This document shows positions 34,117-42,409 of a stretch of 63,224 bases of DNA, piece after piece (positions within the stretch are counted from its first letter, which is position 1; every line of letters starts with the position of its first letter). The notes beneath the pieces were generated by a model. It saw only the letters and a list, made by a program, of their open reading frames with translations, made no database searches and was not told where the DNA came from. A program made the position numbers and the translations under genes. This DNA comes from Opitutia bacterium UBA4506 (GTDB taxonomy: Bacteria; Verrucomicrobiota; Verrucomicrobiia; Opitutales; Puniceicoccaceae), in assembly GCA_002388665.1 (NCBI GenBank), contig DGMY01000029.1, forward strand, positions 1 through 63,224. The letters run 5' to 3'.

Positions 34117-34677
34117 ATGCTGGTTAAAGCATCGGGAGGGTTCAGGAGTTATCGCCTCTTTTGGGTCGTAGCTTTGGTGGTCTTGGTTCTCGACCAGGGA
34201 ACCAAGCTTTGGATCGATGCGATTCTGCCGTTCGGGACGTATTTTGCTAGTGAATACGCTGGCGAGGCGTCGCCGATTGTGGTGATCCCCGGCTTTTTTC
34301 AGATTGTCCACATTGGCAATGAGGGCGCGGCATGGGGGATGTTCAGTGGATTTCGCTTTGCTCTCGTAATCGTGGGAGTAGCGGCCTTGGCAGGGATCTA
34401 TTTCTTTCGGGGCTCGTTGGAATTGCGGCGCCCTGTCATGCAGTTCGGTTTCGGGCTGATTGTCGGAGGCATTGTCGGAAACCTGATCGATCGGGTTTTG
34501 TACGGCTATGTTGTCGATTTTCTCGATTTTACCCTTCCGGGTATACCGGGGTTGGGTCTCGATCCGTATCGTTGGCCCGCTTTTAATGTCGCCGATATGG
34601 GGATTTCTTGCGGGGTCTTTTTCTACCTCTTGGTCTGCTTCTTTCCGGTAAAGAAAAAGGCGCCCGAATCGAGCTAG
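34117..34677 (+). CDS. lspA: Lipoprotein signal peptidase
   Basis: Cleaves the signal peptide of diacylglyceryl-modified lipoproteins in the inner membrane. 186 residues with four membrane helices. The conserved regions are VLDQGTKLWID, the NEGAAWGMFSG block (usual NxGAAFG), GNLIDRVLYGYVVDFLDF and the second catalytic Asp in FNVADMGISCG. A TTG 5 codons upstream is possible, but I prefer the ATG. The insert FTLPGIPGLGLDPYRWPAF is longer than in E. coli. The gene lies between the DksA-like gene and an RNA methyltransferase, with 4 bp to the latter. Confidence 0.95.
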   Translation: MLVKASGGFRSYRLFWVVALVVLVLDQGTKLWIDAILPFGTYFASEYAGEASPIVVIPGFFQIVHIGNEGAAWGMFSGFRFALVIVGVAALAGIYFFRGSLELRRPVMQFGFGLIVGGIVGNLIDRVLYGYVVDFLDFTLPGIPGLGLDPYRWPAFNVADMGISCGVFFYLLVCFFPVKKKAPESS

Positions 34678-34681
34678 CACC

Positions 34682-35485
34682 ATGACCCGCCTACTCGAGA
34701 CAATTCAGAGCCCGGCGAATCCCAAGGTTCGCTCCTGGGTGCGTCTTCACGTAGGCCGTCGCCGGCGTGAGGCGGGCCAGTTCTTAATCGATGGGGACTA
34801 TGAACTCGAGCAGGCCGTAGCAGGGGGGGTAAAAATTGAGGAGATCCTGTTCGATGAGGGCATCGGTGATGGTCTTTTGGACAAATGGATGGAGCTCGGA
34901 GAAGTGAATGATCTCCCCCTTCGGCCCGTGTCTCCCCATGTTCTTCAAAAGATTTCAGTCCGCGATCGTCCAGATGGGATCATCGGCCTTGCCCGATCTG
35001 ACAGTCGAAAACTAATTTTGCCAGCGAAGTGCCGGGGACCGATTCTCGTCACGAATCGATTGGAGAAGCCCGGGAATCTCGGCGCGCTGATCCGTACCGC
35101 CTACGCGGTGGGTGCGGAAGGGGTGGTCCTGTGCGATCCCGCAGTCGATTTTGAGAATCCTCAGGTCATCCGCGCCTCGCGGGGGCTGGTGTTTCGGTTG
35201 CCAGGGTGGGTGGCCACGCCCGCGGAGGCATGGGAACAATTTCGCGAGAAAGAGATGACCGTAGTCGCCGCCGACAAAGGAGGAGAGGGTAACCTTTGGG
35301 AGGCTCAGTGGAGTAGCCCGCCAGTAATCGTTCTAGGGGAGGAACATGCGGGACTTCCCCCGGAATGGGACCTTCCCGAGGTCCAGCGGGTTAGCATCCC
35401 CATGGAGGCGGGGATCGATTCATTGAATGTCTCAGTCTCCGGCGCCTTGCTTTTGTATGAGTGGAAACGCCGAAATCACGGTTGA
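34682..35485 (+). CDS. TrmH/SpoU family RNA 2'-O-methyltransferase
   Basis: 267 residues with a SPOUT knotted methyltransferase domain preceded by an RNA-binding N-terminal segment (SPANPKVRSWVRLHVGRRRR). Motif 1 is NRLEKPGNLGALIRTAYAVG, motif 2 VIVLGEEHAGLP and motif 3 VSIPMEAGIDSLNVSVSGA. Family members methylate rRNA (TsnR-like, RlmB) or tRNA; the target here cannot be told. It starts 4 bp after lspA, so it is coexpressed with it. Confidence 0.92.
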   Translation: MTRLLETIQSPANPKVRSWVRLHVGRRRREAGQFLIDGDYELEQAVAGGVKIEEILFDEGIGDGLLDKWMELGEVNDLPLRPVSPHVLQKISVRDRPDGIIGLARSDSRKLILPAKCRGPILVTNRLEKPGNLGALIRTAYAVGAEGVVLCDPAVDFENPQVIRASRGLVFRLPGWVATPAEAWEQFREKEMTVVAADKGGEGNLWEAQWSSPPVIVLGEEHAGLPPEWDLPEVQRVSIPMEAGIDSLNVSVSGALLLYEWKRRNHG

Positions 35486-35572
35486 GGCGGAGGCCCCAAA
35501 ACTCGTCAATGAGCGAAAAAAGAAAATTCCGGACTGGTAGATTGGGTCTGTCTGCTTAAGGATGCCACTCGC

Positions 35573-36277
35573 ATGCCGAGTAACCAGATGATTCCCCTCC
35601 TTGCGTTGCAATCCCGGGACCTAGAACTGCGGAAAGCGGTTCTCAGTCTCCAGTCTTTCCCCCAGGAGCGGGAGCGGATCGAAGGCGAGATGGCGAAGGA
35701 ACGGCAGCGTCTCGAATCCGCCCGCAACAATGTGCGCGAATCAGAGGTCCTGCGAGAGAGAATGGAGTCTGATGCCGAGGCCGCTGCAGACAAGATCCGC
35801 AAGCTGAAGAATCAGCAACTCGAGGTGCGCAAAAATGAAGAATACCAAGCCCTCACTCATGAGATCGATTCACTGAAACTTCGAATCGATGAGATTGAGG
35901 AGAAGGAAATTATTCTTCTCGACGAGATTGAGGAGGAAAAGGCCGCCTTGGCAGTGACCGAACAGGCGATTGAGAAAGAGCTCGAAGCTCACCGCAAAAC
36001 CTTAGCTCGGATCGATGCCGATGAGGCCGATTTTCGCGAGCGCCTTTCCGGAATGAAAGAGGATGTAGAAGGCCGCCGTGCTGAAGTGGATGCCGATCTG
36101 CTGTCGAAGTACGACTCACTTTGGAAGCAAATCAAGCGTCCCCCCGTCCTCGTCCCGCTGGCCAATCACACCTGCGGGGGCTGCCACCTTCGTGTCAGTA
36201 ATGAGATCGACGCGGAGGTCCAGGCGTTTAACGTCGCTTACTGCGACTCCTGTGGTCGCATGCTGTTTGTCGAGTAG
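35573..36277 (+). CDS. Zinc-ribbon coiled-coil protein (CT398-like)
   Basis: 234 residues. About 180 residues of long antiparallel coiled coil (Glu/Lys/Arg-rich helices with LRMEMEK-like heptads) lead into a C4 zinc ribbon: HTCGGCHLRVSNE and YCDSCGRMLF. This is the architecture of the Chlamydia CT398 family, which binds RNA polymerase sigma-54 and type III secretion parts in Chlamydia. The function here is unknown. The start MPSNQMIPLL matches the usual beginning of the coiled coil. It is on the same strand as the methyltransferase but 87 bp apart. Confidence 0.88.
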   Translation: MPSNQMIPLLALQSRDLELRKAVLSLQSFPQERERIEGEMAKERQRLESARNNVRESEVLRERMESDAEAAADKIRKLKNQQLEVRKNEEYQALTHEIDSLKLRIDEIEEKEIILLDEIEEEKAALAVTEQAIEKELEAHRKTLARIDADEADFRERLSGMKEDVEGRRAEVDADLLSKYDSLWKQIKRPPVLVPLANHTCGGCHLRVSNEIDAEVQAFNVAYCDSCGRMLFVE

Positions 36278-36434
36278 GTCTTTCGCGAGTGACCCTGGCT
36301 GATTTTTCGAGGTAGTTCTGTCTCGCTCCACGGAGGCGTGGTACGCACGGGTGGCCTTCGGTTTTGCACCGGTTTCGCACTGGGAATGCGATCTTGAATT
36401 CCACCCCGGTCTCGTGCACTATTTGGGGTTTTCC

Positions 36435-38120
36435 ATGTTAAAAGAACCACACAAGAAGTATCGCCCGTTCGAGGCGATCAACTTGCCTGATCGGCAGTGG
36501 CCAAATCGAAGGATCGAACGCGCTCCGATTTGGTGCTCCGTAGACTTGCGTGATGGGAACCAGGCTTTGGCTGTTCCTATGAGCGTATCGGAAAAGCTAC
36601 GGATGTTTGAGCTTCTTGTGGAGGTAGGCTTTAAAGAGATTGAAGTCGGTTTTCCGTCTGCCTCGCAGGTGGAGTTCGATTTTATGCGGAAGTTGATCGA
36701 AGAGGATCGGATTCCGGACGATGTGACGATCCAGGTCCTCGTGCAGGCGAGGGATCACTTGATCGATCGTACGTTTGAGGCGTTGGCCGGGGTGAAGAAC
36801 GCCATTCTGCACCTCTACAACTCTGTCTCGCCAGCCCAGCGAAGGATCACTTTCAACCTTTCGAAGGAAGAAGTGAAAGCGATTGCCATCAATGGAGCCG
36901 AACGGGTCAAGGGCTGGCTGCCGCGAATGGCGGGTTCCTCTATTCGGGTGCAATACTCCCCGGAGAGTTTTTCGAGTACCGAGATGGAGTACGCCTTGGA
37001 GGTTTGTGAGGCGGTGTGCGATGTGATCGCACCCACTGTTGAGCGCCCGATCATTTTGAATTTGCCGGGAACGGTTGAGGTGGCGACTCCAAATGTCCAC
37101 GCAGATCAAATCGAGTGGTTCTGCCGAAATTTCTCCCGCCGTGAGGCGGCGATCATCAGCTTGCATACCCACAACGACCGGGGAACCGGAGTGGCTGCGA
37201 CTGAATTGGGACTTTTGGCGGGTGCCGAACGAGTCGAGGGTACCCTTTTTGGCAACGGCGAAAGAACGGGGAACCTCGATATCGTCACGGTGGCTTTGAA
37301 TTTATATTCGCAGGGAGTCGATCCCGCGCTCGATTTGGGCGATATTGCCCGTGTTCGGGAAGTATACGAGCAGAGTACCCGCATGGAGGTGCACCCACGC
37401 CACCCATACGGGGGTGATTTGGTCTTTACCGCGTTTTCCGGCTCACACCAGGATGCGATTAAGAAGGGGTTCGACCTGCGCGAGAAATCCGATGATCCGG
37501 ACTCGATGATCTGGGATGTTCCCTATTTAACCATCGATCCACACGATATCGGTCGAGACTACGAGGCGATTATTCGTATCAATAGTCAGAGCGGTAAGGG
37601 TGGAGTGGCTCACGTATTGACACGCGATTTTGGATTTAAATTGCCCAAACCTATGCATCCGGAGGTAGGCAAGGCCGTGAACCGAGTCGCCGACGAGCGA
37701 GGGGTAGAGCTGACCGGACAGGAAATCTATGACTTGTTCTCCGAGGAATTCGTGAACCGCACGGATCCTCTGCGTTTGGTCTCCCACGAGATTACCCGAT
37801 CGGGCTCGCAGGATGCCCCCTATCAGTTCTCAGGAATTGTCTGCGAAAACGGGCAGGATGTGGCGCTCAAAGGCGTGGGCAACGGGCCTATCAATGCTTT
37901 TGTGCACGCCATGGAGAAGCAGGGATGGAAGAATTTTCATCTTCAGGACTACGAACAGCACGCAATCGGGCAGGGATCGGCCACGTCTTCGGCCGCTTAT
38001 ATCTTGATCGAGCGCCGTGATGGTGAGCGGTTTTATGGCTGTGGATTCGATACAAATATCGAAGAAGCGGGCTTATTGGCGCTTTTGAGTGCGGTAAATC
38101 GTTCTCGTTCAGTTGCTTGA
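36435..38120 (+). CDS. leuA: 2-isopropylmalate synthase (long, yeast/actinobacterial type)
   Basis: Condenses 2-oxoisovalerate with acetyl-CoA, the first step of leucine synthesis. 561 residues. The TIM barrel opens with YRPFEAINLPDRQWPNRRI and WCSVDLRDGNQALAVPM, and the metal-binding HTHNDRGTGVAATE follows. The C-terminal regulatory domain for leucine feedback spans about 430-561 (GPINAFVHAMEKQGW, SATSSAAYILIE). This matches the 560-residue subfamily rather than the E. coli type. The ATG at MLKEPHKKYRPF is preferred over one 28 codons earlier. The 157-bp leader contains no attenuator that I can recognise. Confidence 0.95.
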   Translation: MLKEPHKKYRPFEAINLPDRQWPNRRIERAPIWCSVDLRDGNQALAVPMSVSEKLRMFELLVEVGFKEIEVGFPSASQVEFDFMRKLIEEDRIPDDVTIQVLVQARDHLIDRTFEALAGVKNAILHLYNSVSPAQRRITFNLSKEEVKAIAINGAERVKGWLPRMAGSSIRVQYSPESFSSTEMEYALEVCEAVCDVIAPTVERPIILNLPGTVEVATPNVHADQIEWFCRNFSRREAAIISLHTHNDRGTGVAATELGLLAGAERVEGTLFGNGERTGNLDIVTVALNLYSQGVDPALDLGDIARVREVYEQSTRMEVHPRHPYGGDLVFTAFSGSHQDAIKKGFDLREKSDDPDSMIWDVPYLTIDPHDIGRDYEAIIRINSQSGKGGVAHVLTRDFGFKLPKPMHPEVGKAVNRVADERGVELTGQEIYDLFSEEFVNRTDPLRLVSHEITRSGSQDAPYQFSGIVCENGQDVALKGVGNGPINAFVHAMEKQGWKNFHLQDYEQHAIGQGSATSSAAYILIERRDGERFYGCGFDTNIEEAGLLALLSAVNRSRSVA

Positions 38121-38271
38121 GTTGAAAACTGGAAATCGTTGAAATACTATTGCATGGAGCGATGGTCTCAATATCTTTTGAGGACAATGAGTTTTATCTC
38201 GGGCATTCGGCTGGTTCTGGCCTTTTGCGGTTCTCCCGGTCGGTTGGCATTGATTGCCACAACTGGAAAAA

Positions 38272-38277
38272 AGGAGG
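38272..38277 (+). promoter_or_regulatory. Shine-Dalgarno deciding the start of the unknown gene at 38285
   Basis: AGGAGG ends 7 nt before an ATG and fixes the start at 38285. An in-frame ATG 45 codons earlier has no such site and encodes an unconserved leader. This is among the clearest ribosome-binding sites in the window. Confidence 0.8.
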
Positions 38278-38284
38278 GAATCCA

Positions 38285-38980
38285 ATGAGTGATGATTTTT
38301 CGGATTTCTACGACGATAACGATTGGGAAGATGTTCCCGATCCAGTTTGGAAGGAGTTCGACTGGCAGCGTTATCTCAATGAGTCGGACGGTGAAATTGA
38401 GCGATTTATCCAGCTTTACTCTGGAACAAAACCCACTTTCGAGCGTCTCGACTCGGTTGCTCGTCAAATGGGCTGGGATAGCGGCGACTGGTCGATTGAA
38501 GACTCGTCTTTCGCGGCCCAGGATCTGCCTGATATTCCTGAGTCCGAACGCCGTGGGTCACCGGACTACGATCCGTTCACGGTCCACCAGCATCCTGTGT
38601 TTCTCGCGACCCGCGGGCTGTACTTGATGATTCGGCGGGAGTGGGAGTCGTTGCTGAATGCGGGGCTCGCCCCGGCGGATCCTAAGGTTTCCTGGATGCT
38701 CGGGCGCTCTCTCCACGAGGGCGAGGTTGCTTCGATCATGGCGACACAAGCCGTTGAATTAGGTGATGTGGAGCTCGCCGTCTGTCATTTTAAGGCGATG
38801 TTGGGCGAGATTAATCGCTCACTTTCCATTCTTCCCGAGCCCGAAGGCGGGCGCTCTCGTAAGGTGCGTTCCGCAGATCGGATTCTTCGAAGCGCGTTGT
38901 TTGATCTTCGTGAAGTTGCCCTCCGGGTGATTTACGAGTGCCGGGATGAGGCACGTCGCCGCCCGACGGACCGCGAGTAA
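38285..38980 (+). CDS. Acidic protein of unknown function
   Basis: 231 residues, not recognised. The first 60 residues are Asp/Glu/Trp-rich (DFSDFYDDNDWEDVPDPVW). The rest is helical with Trp and Glu, including HPVFLATRGLYLMIRREWESLL and a later helical segment (MATQAVELGDVELAVCHF) with leucine-type spacing, and ends in basic residues. No signal peptide, membrane segment or metal motif is visible. A strong Shine-Dalgarno sequence precedes it. The sigma-like gene starts 30 bp downstream on the same strand, so the two are probably an operon, and a role in binding or controlling that protein is possible but unproven. Confidence 0.78.
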   Translation: MSDDFSDFYDDNDWEDVPDPVWKEFDWQRYLNESDGEIERFIQLYSGTKPTFERLDSVARQMGWDSGDWSIEDSSFAAQDLPDIPESERRGSPDYDPFTVHQHPVFLATRGLYLMIRREWESLLNAGLAPADPKVSWMLGRSLHEGEVASIMATQAVELGDVELAVCHFKAMLGEINRSLSILPEPEGGRSRKVRSADRILRSALFDLREVALRVIYECRDEARRRPTDRE

Positions 38981-39010
38981 CGCGGGTCCCGTTAACCCCA
39001 TCTATTGCTG

Positions 39011-39784
39011 ATGAAGTCTGACTTTCGAAAGTCTTATTCGCGTGCCCGTTCCGGTTCTGAGGAGGATTATATATCCGTCGTTCAGCGGTATGAAGCGCTG
39101 GTTTTTGGGTACTTTCGAGTATCCTCTCCGCTCCAATTGACTGAGGCGATGAATGCGACCCAACAGGTTTTCTTCCAATTGTGGCAGAAGCTGGGTTCTC
39201 TTTCGCGGATTTCTGATTTTGAGCGTGAGATGGTTGAGGTGCTCGTCCAGCGGGATCTCGGCGGCGGATTGCTCTCCCCGGATCCGCGCATTGCGGCGTT
39301 GGGGCAGTTGTCGGCCGATGCGCGGGTGATCGCCCTGGCGGTCGAGATCGGTCATTGGTCTGTAGAGTCTGCTGCCCGAGCGTTTGGGGTTTCCCGATCG
39401 GTGATGGAGAGAGACCTGTTGCGGATCCGCTGTGACTTGATTGGGCTCCACTTTATCAATCTGACCGAAGACGAGAAGCGGGTGTTGCGAGAAGTCAGTA
39501 CGCATCTGTGCTGCGATCTCTCCAAGAAACAGAGAAAGAAGATGGCGGAAGCCACTTGCCGCTCTCCCGAATTGCGCGATTTTAAAGCACGCTGTCTCGA
39601 GAAGCGGTGCGAAATGGTAGAGCTTTGGCTCGATTTTCGTCTGACTCCAGAAGAACAGGCCTGGCTTTTCGAGGGTATTCTGGATCTGGTTCGTCGGGAT
39701 CGGGAGAAGCAGGCGGAGCTGGGGACCTCAGGTATCCGTTGGATGTTTCCCCTGCGTCGGGCGAAGAAGCAGACTGTCAGTTGA
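39011..39784 (+). CDS. Divergent ECF-sigma-like protein with extra C-terminal helical domain
   Basis: 257 residues. The N-terminal half reads like a degenerate sigma region 2 (YISVVQRYEALVFGYFRV, NATQQVFFQLWQKLG) and a region 4 helix-turn-helix (SVESAARAFGVSRSVMERDL). Then comes a Cys-rich helical part (THLCCDLSKKQRKKMAEATC, ARCLEKRCEMVELWL) that ordinary ECF factors lack and that looks like the opening helices of an anti-sigma domain. Region 2 is weak and lacks the standard promoter-melting residues. I chose ATG at 39011 over TTG at 39005. It may be a regulated or non-canonical sigma factor; the domain call is inference. Confidence 0.6.
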   Translation: MKSDFRKSYSRARSGSEEDYISVVQRYEALVFGYFRVSSPLQLTEAMNATQQVFFQLWQKLGSLSRISDFEREMVEVLVQRDLGGGLLSPDPRIAALGQLSADARVIALAVEIGHWSVESAARAFGVSRSVMERDLLRIRCDLIGLHFINLTEDEKRVLREVSTHLCCDLSKKQRKKMAEATCRSPELRDFKARCLEKRCEMVELWLDFRLTPEEQAWLFEGILDLVRRDREKQAELGTSGIRWMFPLRRAKKQTVS

Positions 39785-39896
39785 CCCCCAGAGGCATTGA
39801 TCGCCTTACTCCCTGAGGTAGGCGGGACCGAAAGAAAGGCGGCAACAGCCGACTATCTGTCTTGAAGCTGCTCTGCTTCGTCCATAGGGTGGAGGT

Positions 39897-40478
39897 ATGA
39901 GCGATCAATCACGAATTTTGGTATTTGCTGGAAGCGCGCGTCGGGAGTCGTTCAATCGCAAGTTGGCCGCTCACGCGTATCGGATGATTCTTGAGAAGGG
40001 TGGATCAGCCACTCTTCTGGATGCGGCGGGGATTCACCTGCCTTTGTATCACGGTGATTTGGAAGAGGCCGAGGGCTTGCCGGAGGAGGTACACCGGCTG
40101 AAGCAAGTCTTCAATGCCCATGATGCTTTCTTGATTGCCAGCCCCGAGTACAACTCCTCGGTGACTCCTTTTCTTAAGAATCTAATTGATTGGATTTCTC
40201 GTCCGACCGAGGGAGAAGAGTCGTTGGCTCAGTTTTCGGGTAAAGTTGCTGGCCTCTTGTCTGCGTCTCCTGGTGCTCTGGGTGGGATGCGGGGCCTCGT
40301 CCACTTACGGGATATTCTCGGAAATATTGGAGTGACCGTCATTCCTGAGGAGCGGGCCGTTCCGCATGCGTATGAGGCTTTTGACGAGGAGGGGAATCTG
40401 ACCGATGAGCGGGCCTCTAAAGCGGTCGCCAATGTGGTCGATCGCTTGATTGCCGTCGCGGCGAAACTCGCGGGGTAG
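39897..40478 (+). CDS. NADPH-dependent FMN reductase family protein
   Basis: 193-residue flavodoxin-fold reductase. The FMN phosphate loop is GSARRESFNRKLAA, and the second flavin-binding motif SPEYNSSVTPFLKNLIDWISRP is typical of the FMN_red family (azoreductase/quinone reductase/chromate-reductase-like). It would use NAD(P)H to reduce quinones or other electrophiles. A GGAGG sits 3 nt before the ATG. It follows the sigma-like gene by 112 bp, where a short hairpin is present, and precedes the SGNH hydrolase. Confidence 0.92.
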   Translation: MSDQSRILVFAGSARRESFNRKLAAHAYRMILEKGGSATLLDAAGIHLPLYHGDLEEAEGLPEEVHRLKQVFNAHDAFLIASPEYNSSVTPFLKNLIDWISRPTEGEESLAQFSGKVAGLLSASPGALGGMRGLVHLRDILGNIGVTVIPEERAVPHAYEAFDEEGNLTDERASKAVANVVDRLIAVAAKLAG

Positions 40479-40535
40479 TGCCGCATATTCTCTCTTTCGA
40501 ACGAGTTTCGACTCGTTTTTCGATGAGAAGGTCGC

Positions 40536-41174
40536 ATGGATAGGACCATGCTTTTTGATTCGAAAGACACCTTACTCTTCATCGGAGATTCAATTACGGA
40601 TAACGGGCGCGCGCGGCCAGTTGGGGAGCTTCTGGGCTTGGGGGCTGGCTATGTTTCTTTGGTGAATGCGGCCTTGGGGGCGCGCTACCCCGAAACCCTG
40701 GTCAGGGTGTTGAACACTGGTTGCGGCGGAAATCGGGTTACCGATCTAGCGGCCCGGTGGCAGCAGGATGTGTTGGACCTCCAGCCGGACTGGGTTTCGA
40801 TCATGATCGGGATCAATGATGTGTGGCGCCATTTTGACCGAGCGGTTCTGTCGGATCAGGTCGATCCGGAGCAATTTGAAACTGTTTTGACTGAGCTGGT
40901 TGAAACGACAAAAAGTCGCGTTAAAGGGATTTTTCTCATGACCCCCTTCTTTCTTGAGGCGAATCGTGATGATCCGATGCGCGCAATGATGGATCAGTAC
41001 GGTGCAATCGTCAGGAAAATCGCTGAGTCAAAAGACTGCCGTTTTGTGGATACGCAAGCGGCTTTCGATCGCTATCTTGCGGCGCGTCCAACCCAGAGTC
41101 TCTGCGGCGACCGTGTACACCCAAACCTTATCGGTCATCAAATCATAGCCGACGCCTTTCTCGCTGCGATTTGA
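40536..41174 (+). CDS. SGNH/GDSL-family hydrolase
   Basis: 212-residue esterase-like protein without signal peptide. The four SGNH blocks are present: LLFIGDSITDNG (nucleophile Ser), GCGGNRVTDL (Gly/Asn), IMIGINDVWRHF (Asn) and CGDRVHPNLIGHQI (Asp/His). The length and GINDVWRH form resemble the rhamnogalacturonan acetylesterase/lysophospholipase L1 group. The substrate is unknown; acetyl esters on carbohydrates would be typical. A second in-frame ATG four codons later is possible. It converges with metF, with a structured spacer between. Confidence 0.92.
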   Translation: MDRTMLFDSKDTLLFIGDSITDNGRARPVGELLGLGAGYVSLVNAALGARYPETLVRVLNTGCGGNRVTDLAARWQQDVLDLQPDWVSIMIGINDVWRHFDRAVLSDQVDPEQFETVLTELVETTKSRVKGIFLMTPFFLEANRDDPMRAMMDQYGAIVRKIAESKDCRFVDTQAAFDRYLAARPTQSLCGDRVHPNLIGHQIIADAFLAAI

Positions 41175-41237
41175 CTCATCGCCCCTGGTCGCGACGGCCG
41201 GTAGGAGGCCTGACTCTCTCGGCGGAACCGATGAGTC
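41173..41237. other. Structured GTAG-containing spacer between convergent genes
   Basis: GACTCATCG (41173-41181) and CGATGAGTC (41229-41237) are perfect inverted repeats closing a 47-nt GC-rich core. The core contains the palindrome GTCGCGAC and a GGCC/GGCC hairpin next to GGTAGG. It starts at the SGNH stop and ends 17 bp before the metF stop. It could be a bidirectional terminator, a structured RNA or a REP-like element. Confidence 0.45.
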
Positions 41238-41253
41238 TCCGGGCTCGATGGCG

Positions 41254-42174
41254 CTAGAGGTTCTTGTCCTCCGCGCGGGGAATGGTTCGAAAGTCGGTCC
41301 CGAGCTCTTCTCCGAGCCTGTGCATCAACTCCAGTGCCGGTTTTGAGCGATTGAGGATGTAGAGATGGAATCCAGGTGCACCGGCCTTTAATAGCCCAAT
41401 GATCTGATCCTTCGCCCAGTTGATGCCCACTTCCTCCTCTGCTGCGGGGTCGCCGGAGGCCCGTTCCAGATCCGCTGCCAATTGGGCTGGGAGCTTGGAT
41501 CCGCACATGGCAGAGAAGCGGGAGACTTGCTTCCAGGAAACTGCAGTGAGAATGCCGGGAAGGATTGGAACCGTGATCCCAGCTGCTCGGCAGTTCTTTA
41601 CGAATCGAAAATAGTCGGCATTGTCGAAGAATAGCTGAGTGGTGATGAAATCGGCCCCGGCACCGACTTTAGCTGTCAGGTGACGCAGATCATTTTCCGC
41701 CGTATCGGCTTCCGGGTGTTTCTCAGGATATCCTGCGACTCCGAGAGCAAACGAGGGATGGTTCTGATGGATGAAGGAGACAAGGTCCGCGGCGTAACGG
41801 AGTCCGTCAGGATGCGGCTTGAACTCAGTTGCACCCTGAGGCGGGTCCCCGCGAAGGGCCATGATTCCCTTGAACCCCCGGTCTGCAAACTCGTCGAGAA
41901 TGGAACCGATTTCCGCCCGGGAATGCCCGACGCAGGTGAGGTGAGGGAGTACTTCGTAGCCGAACTCGGTCCGTAGCTGTTGTCCAAACCCGATCGAACG
42001 ATCGCGGCTGCTGCCACCGGCACCATAGGTCATGGACACGAAATTGGGGTGGTATCCTTTCAGTCGTTCCGCCGTCAAAAGGAATTGCTTTTCAGAATCC
42101 TCGTTCTTGGGAGGGAAAAACTCAACAGAGCATACTGGCCGCCCGGAGGTCCAAATGTCGCGAAAGAAATTCAT
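41254..42174 (-). CDS. metF: 5,10-methylenetetrahydrofolate reductase
   Basis: Reduces methylene-THF to methyl-THF for methionine synthesis using FAD and NADH. 306 residues, the bacterial size. Visible are SVEFFPPKNEDSE at the N-terminus (catalytic Glu), SMTYGAGGSSRD, HLTCVGHS, GIMALRGDPPQG and ITTQLFFDNADYFRFV. It stands alone on the minus strand. A 24-bp inverted-repeat operator lies 5 bp before the ATG, so transcription is probably controlled by a repressor; no regulator gene is in the window. Confidence 0.96.
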   Translation of the reverse strand: MNFFRDIWTSGRPVCSVEFFPPKNEDSEKQFLLTAERLKGYHPNFVSMTYGAGGSSRDRSIGFGQQLRTEFGYEVLPHLTCVGHSRAEIGSILDEFADRGFKGIMALRGDPPQGATEFKPHPDGLRYAADLVSFIHQNHPSFALGVAGYPEKHPEADTAENDLRHLTAKVGAGADFITTQLFFDNADYFRFVKNCRAAGITVPILPGILTAVSWKQVSRFSAMCGSKLPAQLAADLERASGDPAAEEEVGINWAKDQIIGLLKAGAPGFHLYILNRSKPALELMHRLGEELGTDFRTIPRAEDKNL

Positions 42175-42179
42175 AATGT

Positions 42180-42203
42180 ATCAACAAATCAGGATATGTT
42201 GAT
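42180..42203 (-). promoter_or_regulatory. Palindromic operator before metF
   Basis: ATCAACA (42180-42186) and TGTTGAT (42197-42203) are perfect 7-bp inverted arms around 10 bp, located 6-29 bp before the metF ATG. A TATTAT -10-like string lies just upstream on the minus strand, so a bound repressor would block transcription. The ATCAA...TTGAT layout is like ArsR-family sites. A second palindrome, GATCGAGTTCGATC, is at 42221-42234. Confidence 0.6.
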
Positions 42204-42409
42204 GTTTCAATAATAAAAGCGATCGAGTTCGATCTGAGACCATAATTTTAGAGGCTACGATTTTGATGAGCGGCAGTTTGATGGCCAGGGGTGAGAGTGC
42301 TTTCCTGATCTTACTAGGAGGCGGGTAGGGGTGTAAAGTTTGACGACTGGCAGTTGGCGGTTGAATCCGACTTGCTTTCTTGGGTGCCTTGGCGAAAATT
42401 TCCCTCCTT

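Noticed and set aside
36278..36434. Leucine attenuator or leader peptide before leuA
   Set aside because: No run of Leu codons with alternative stems; only a small TCGCA/TGCGA hairpin without T run.
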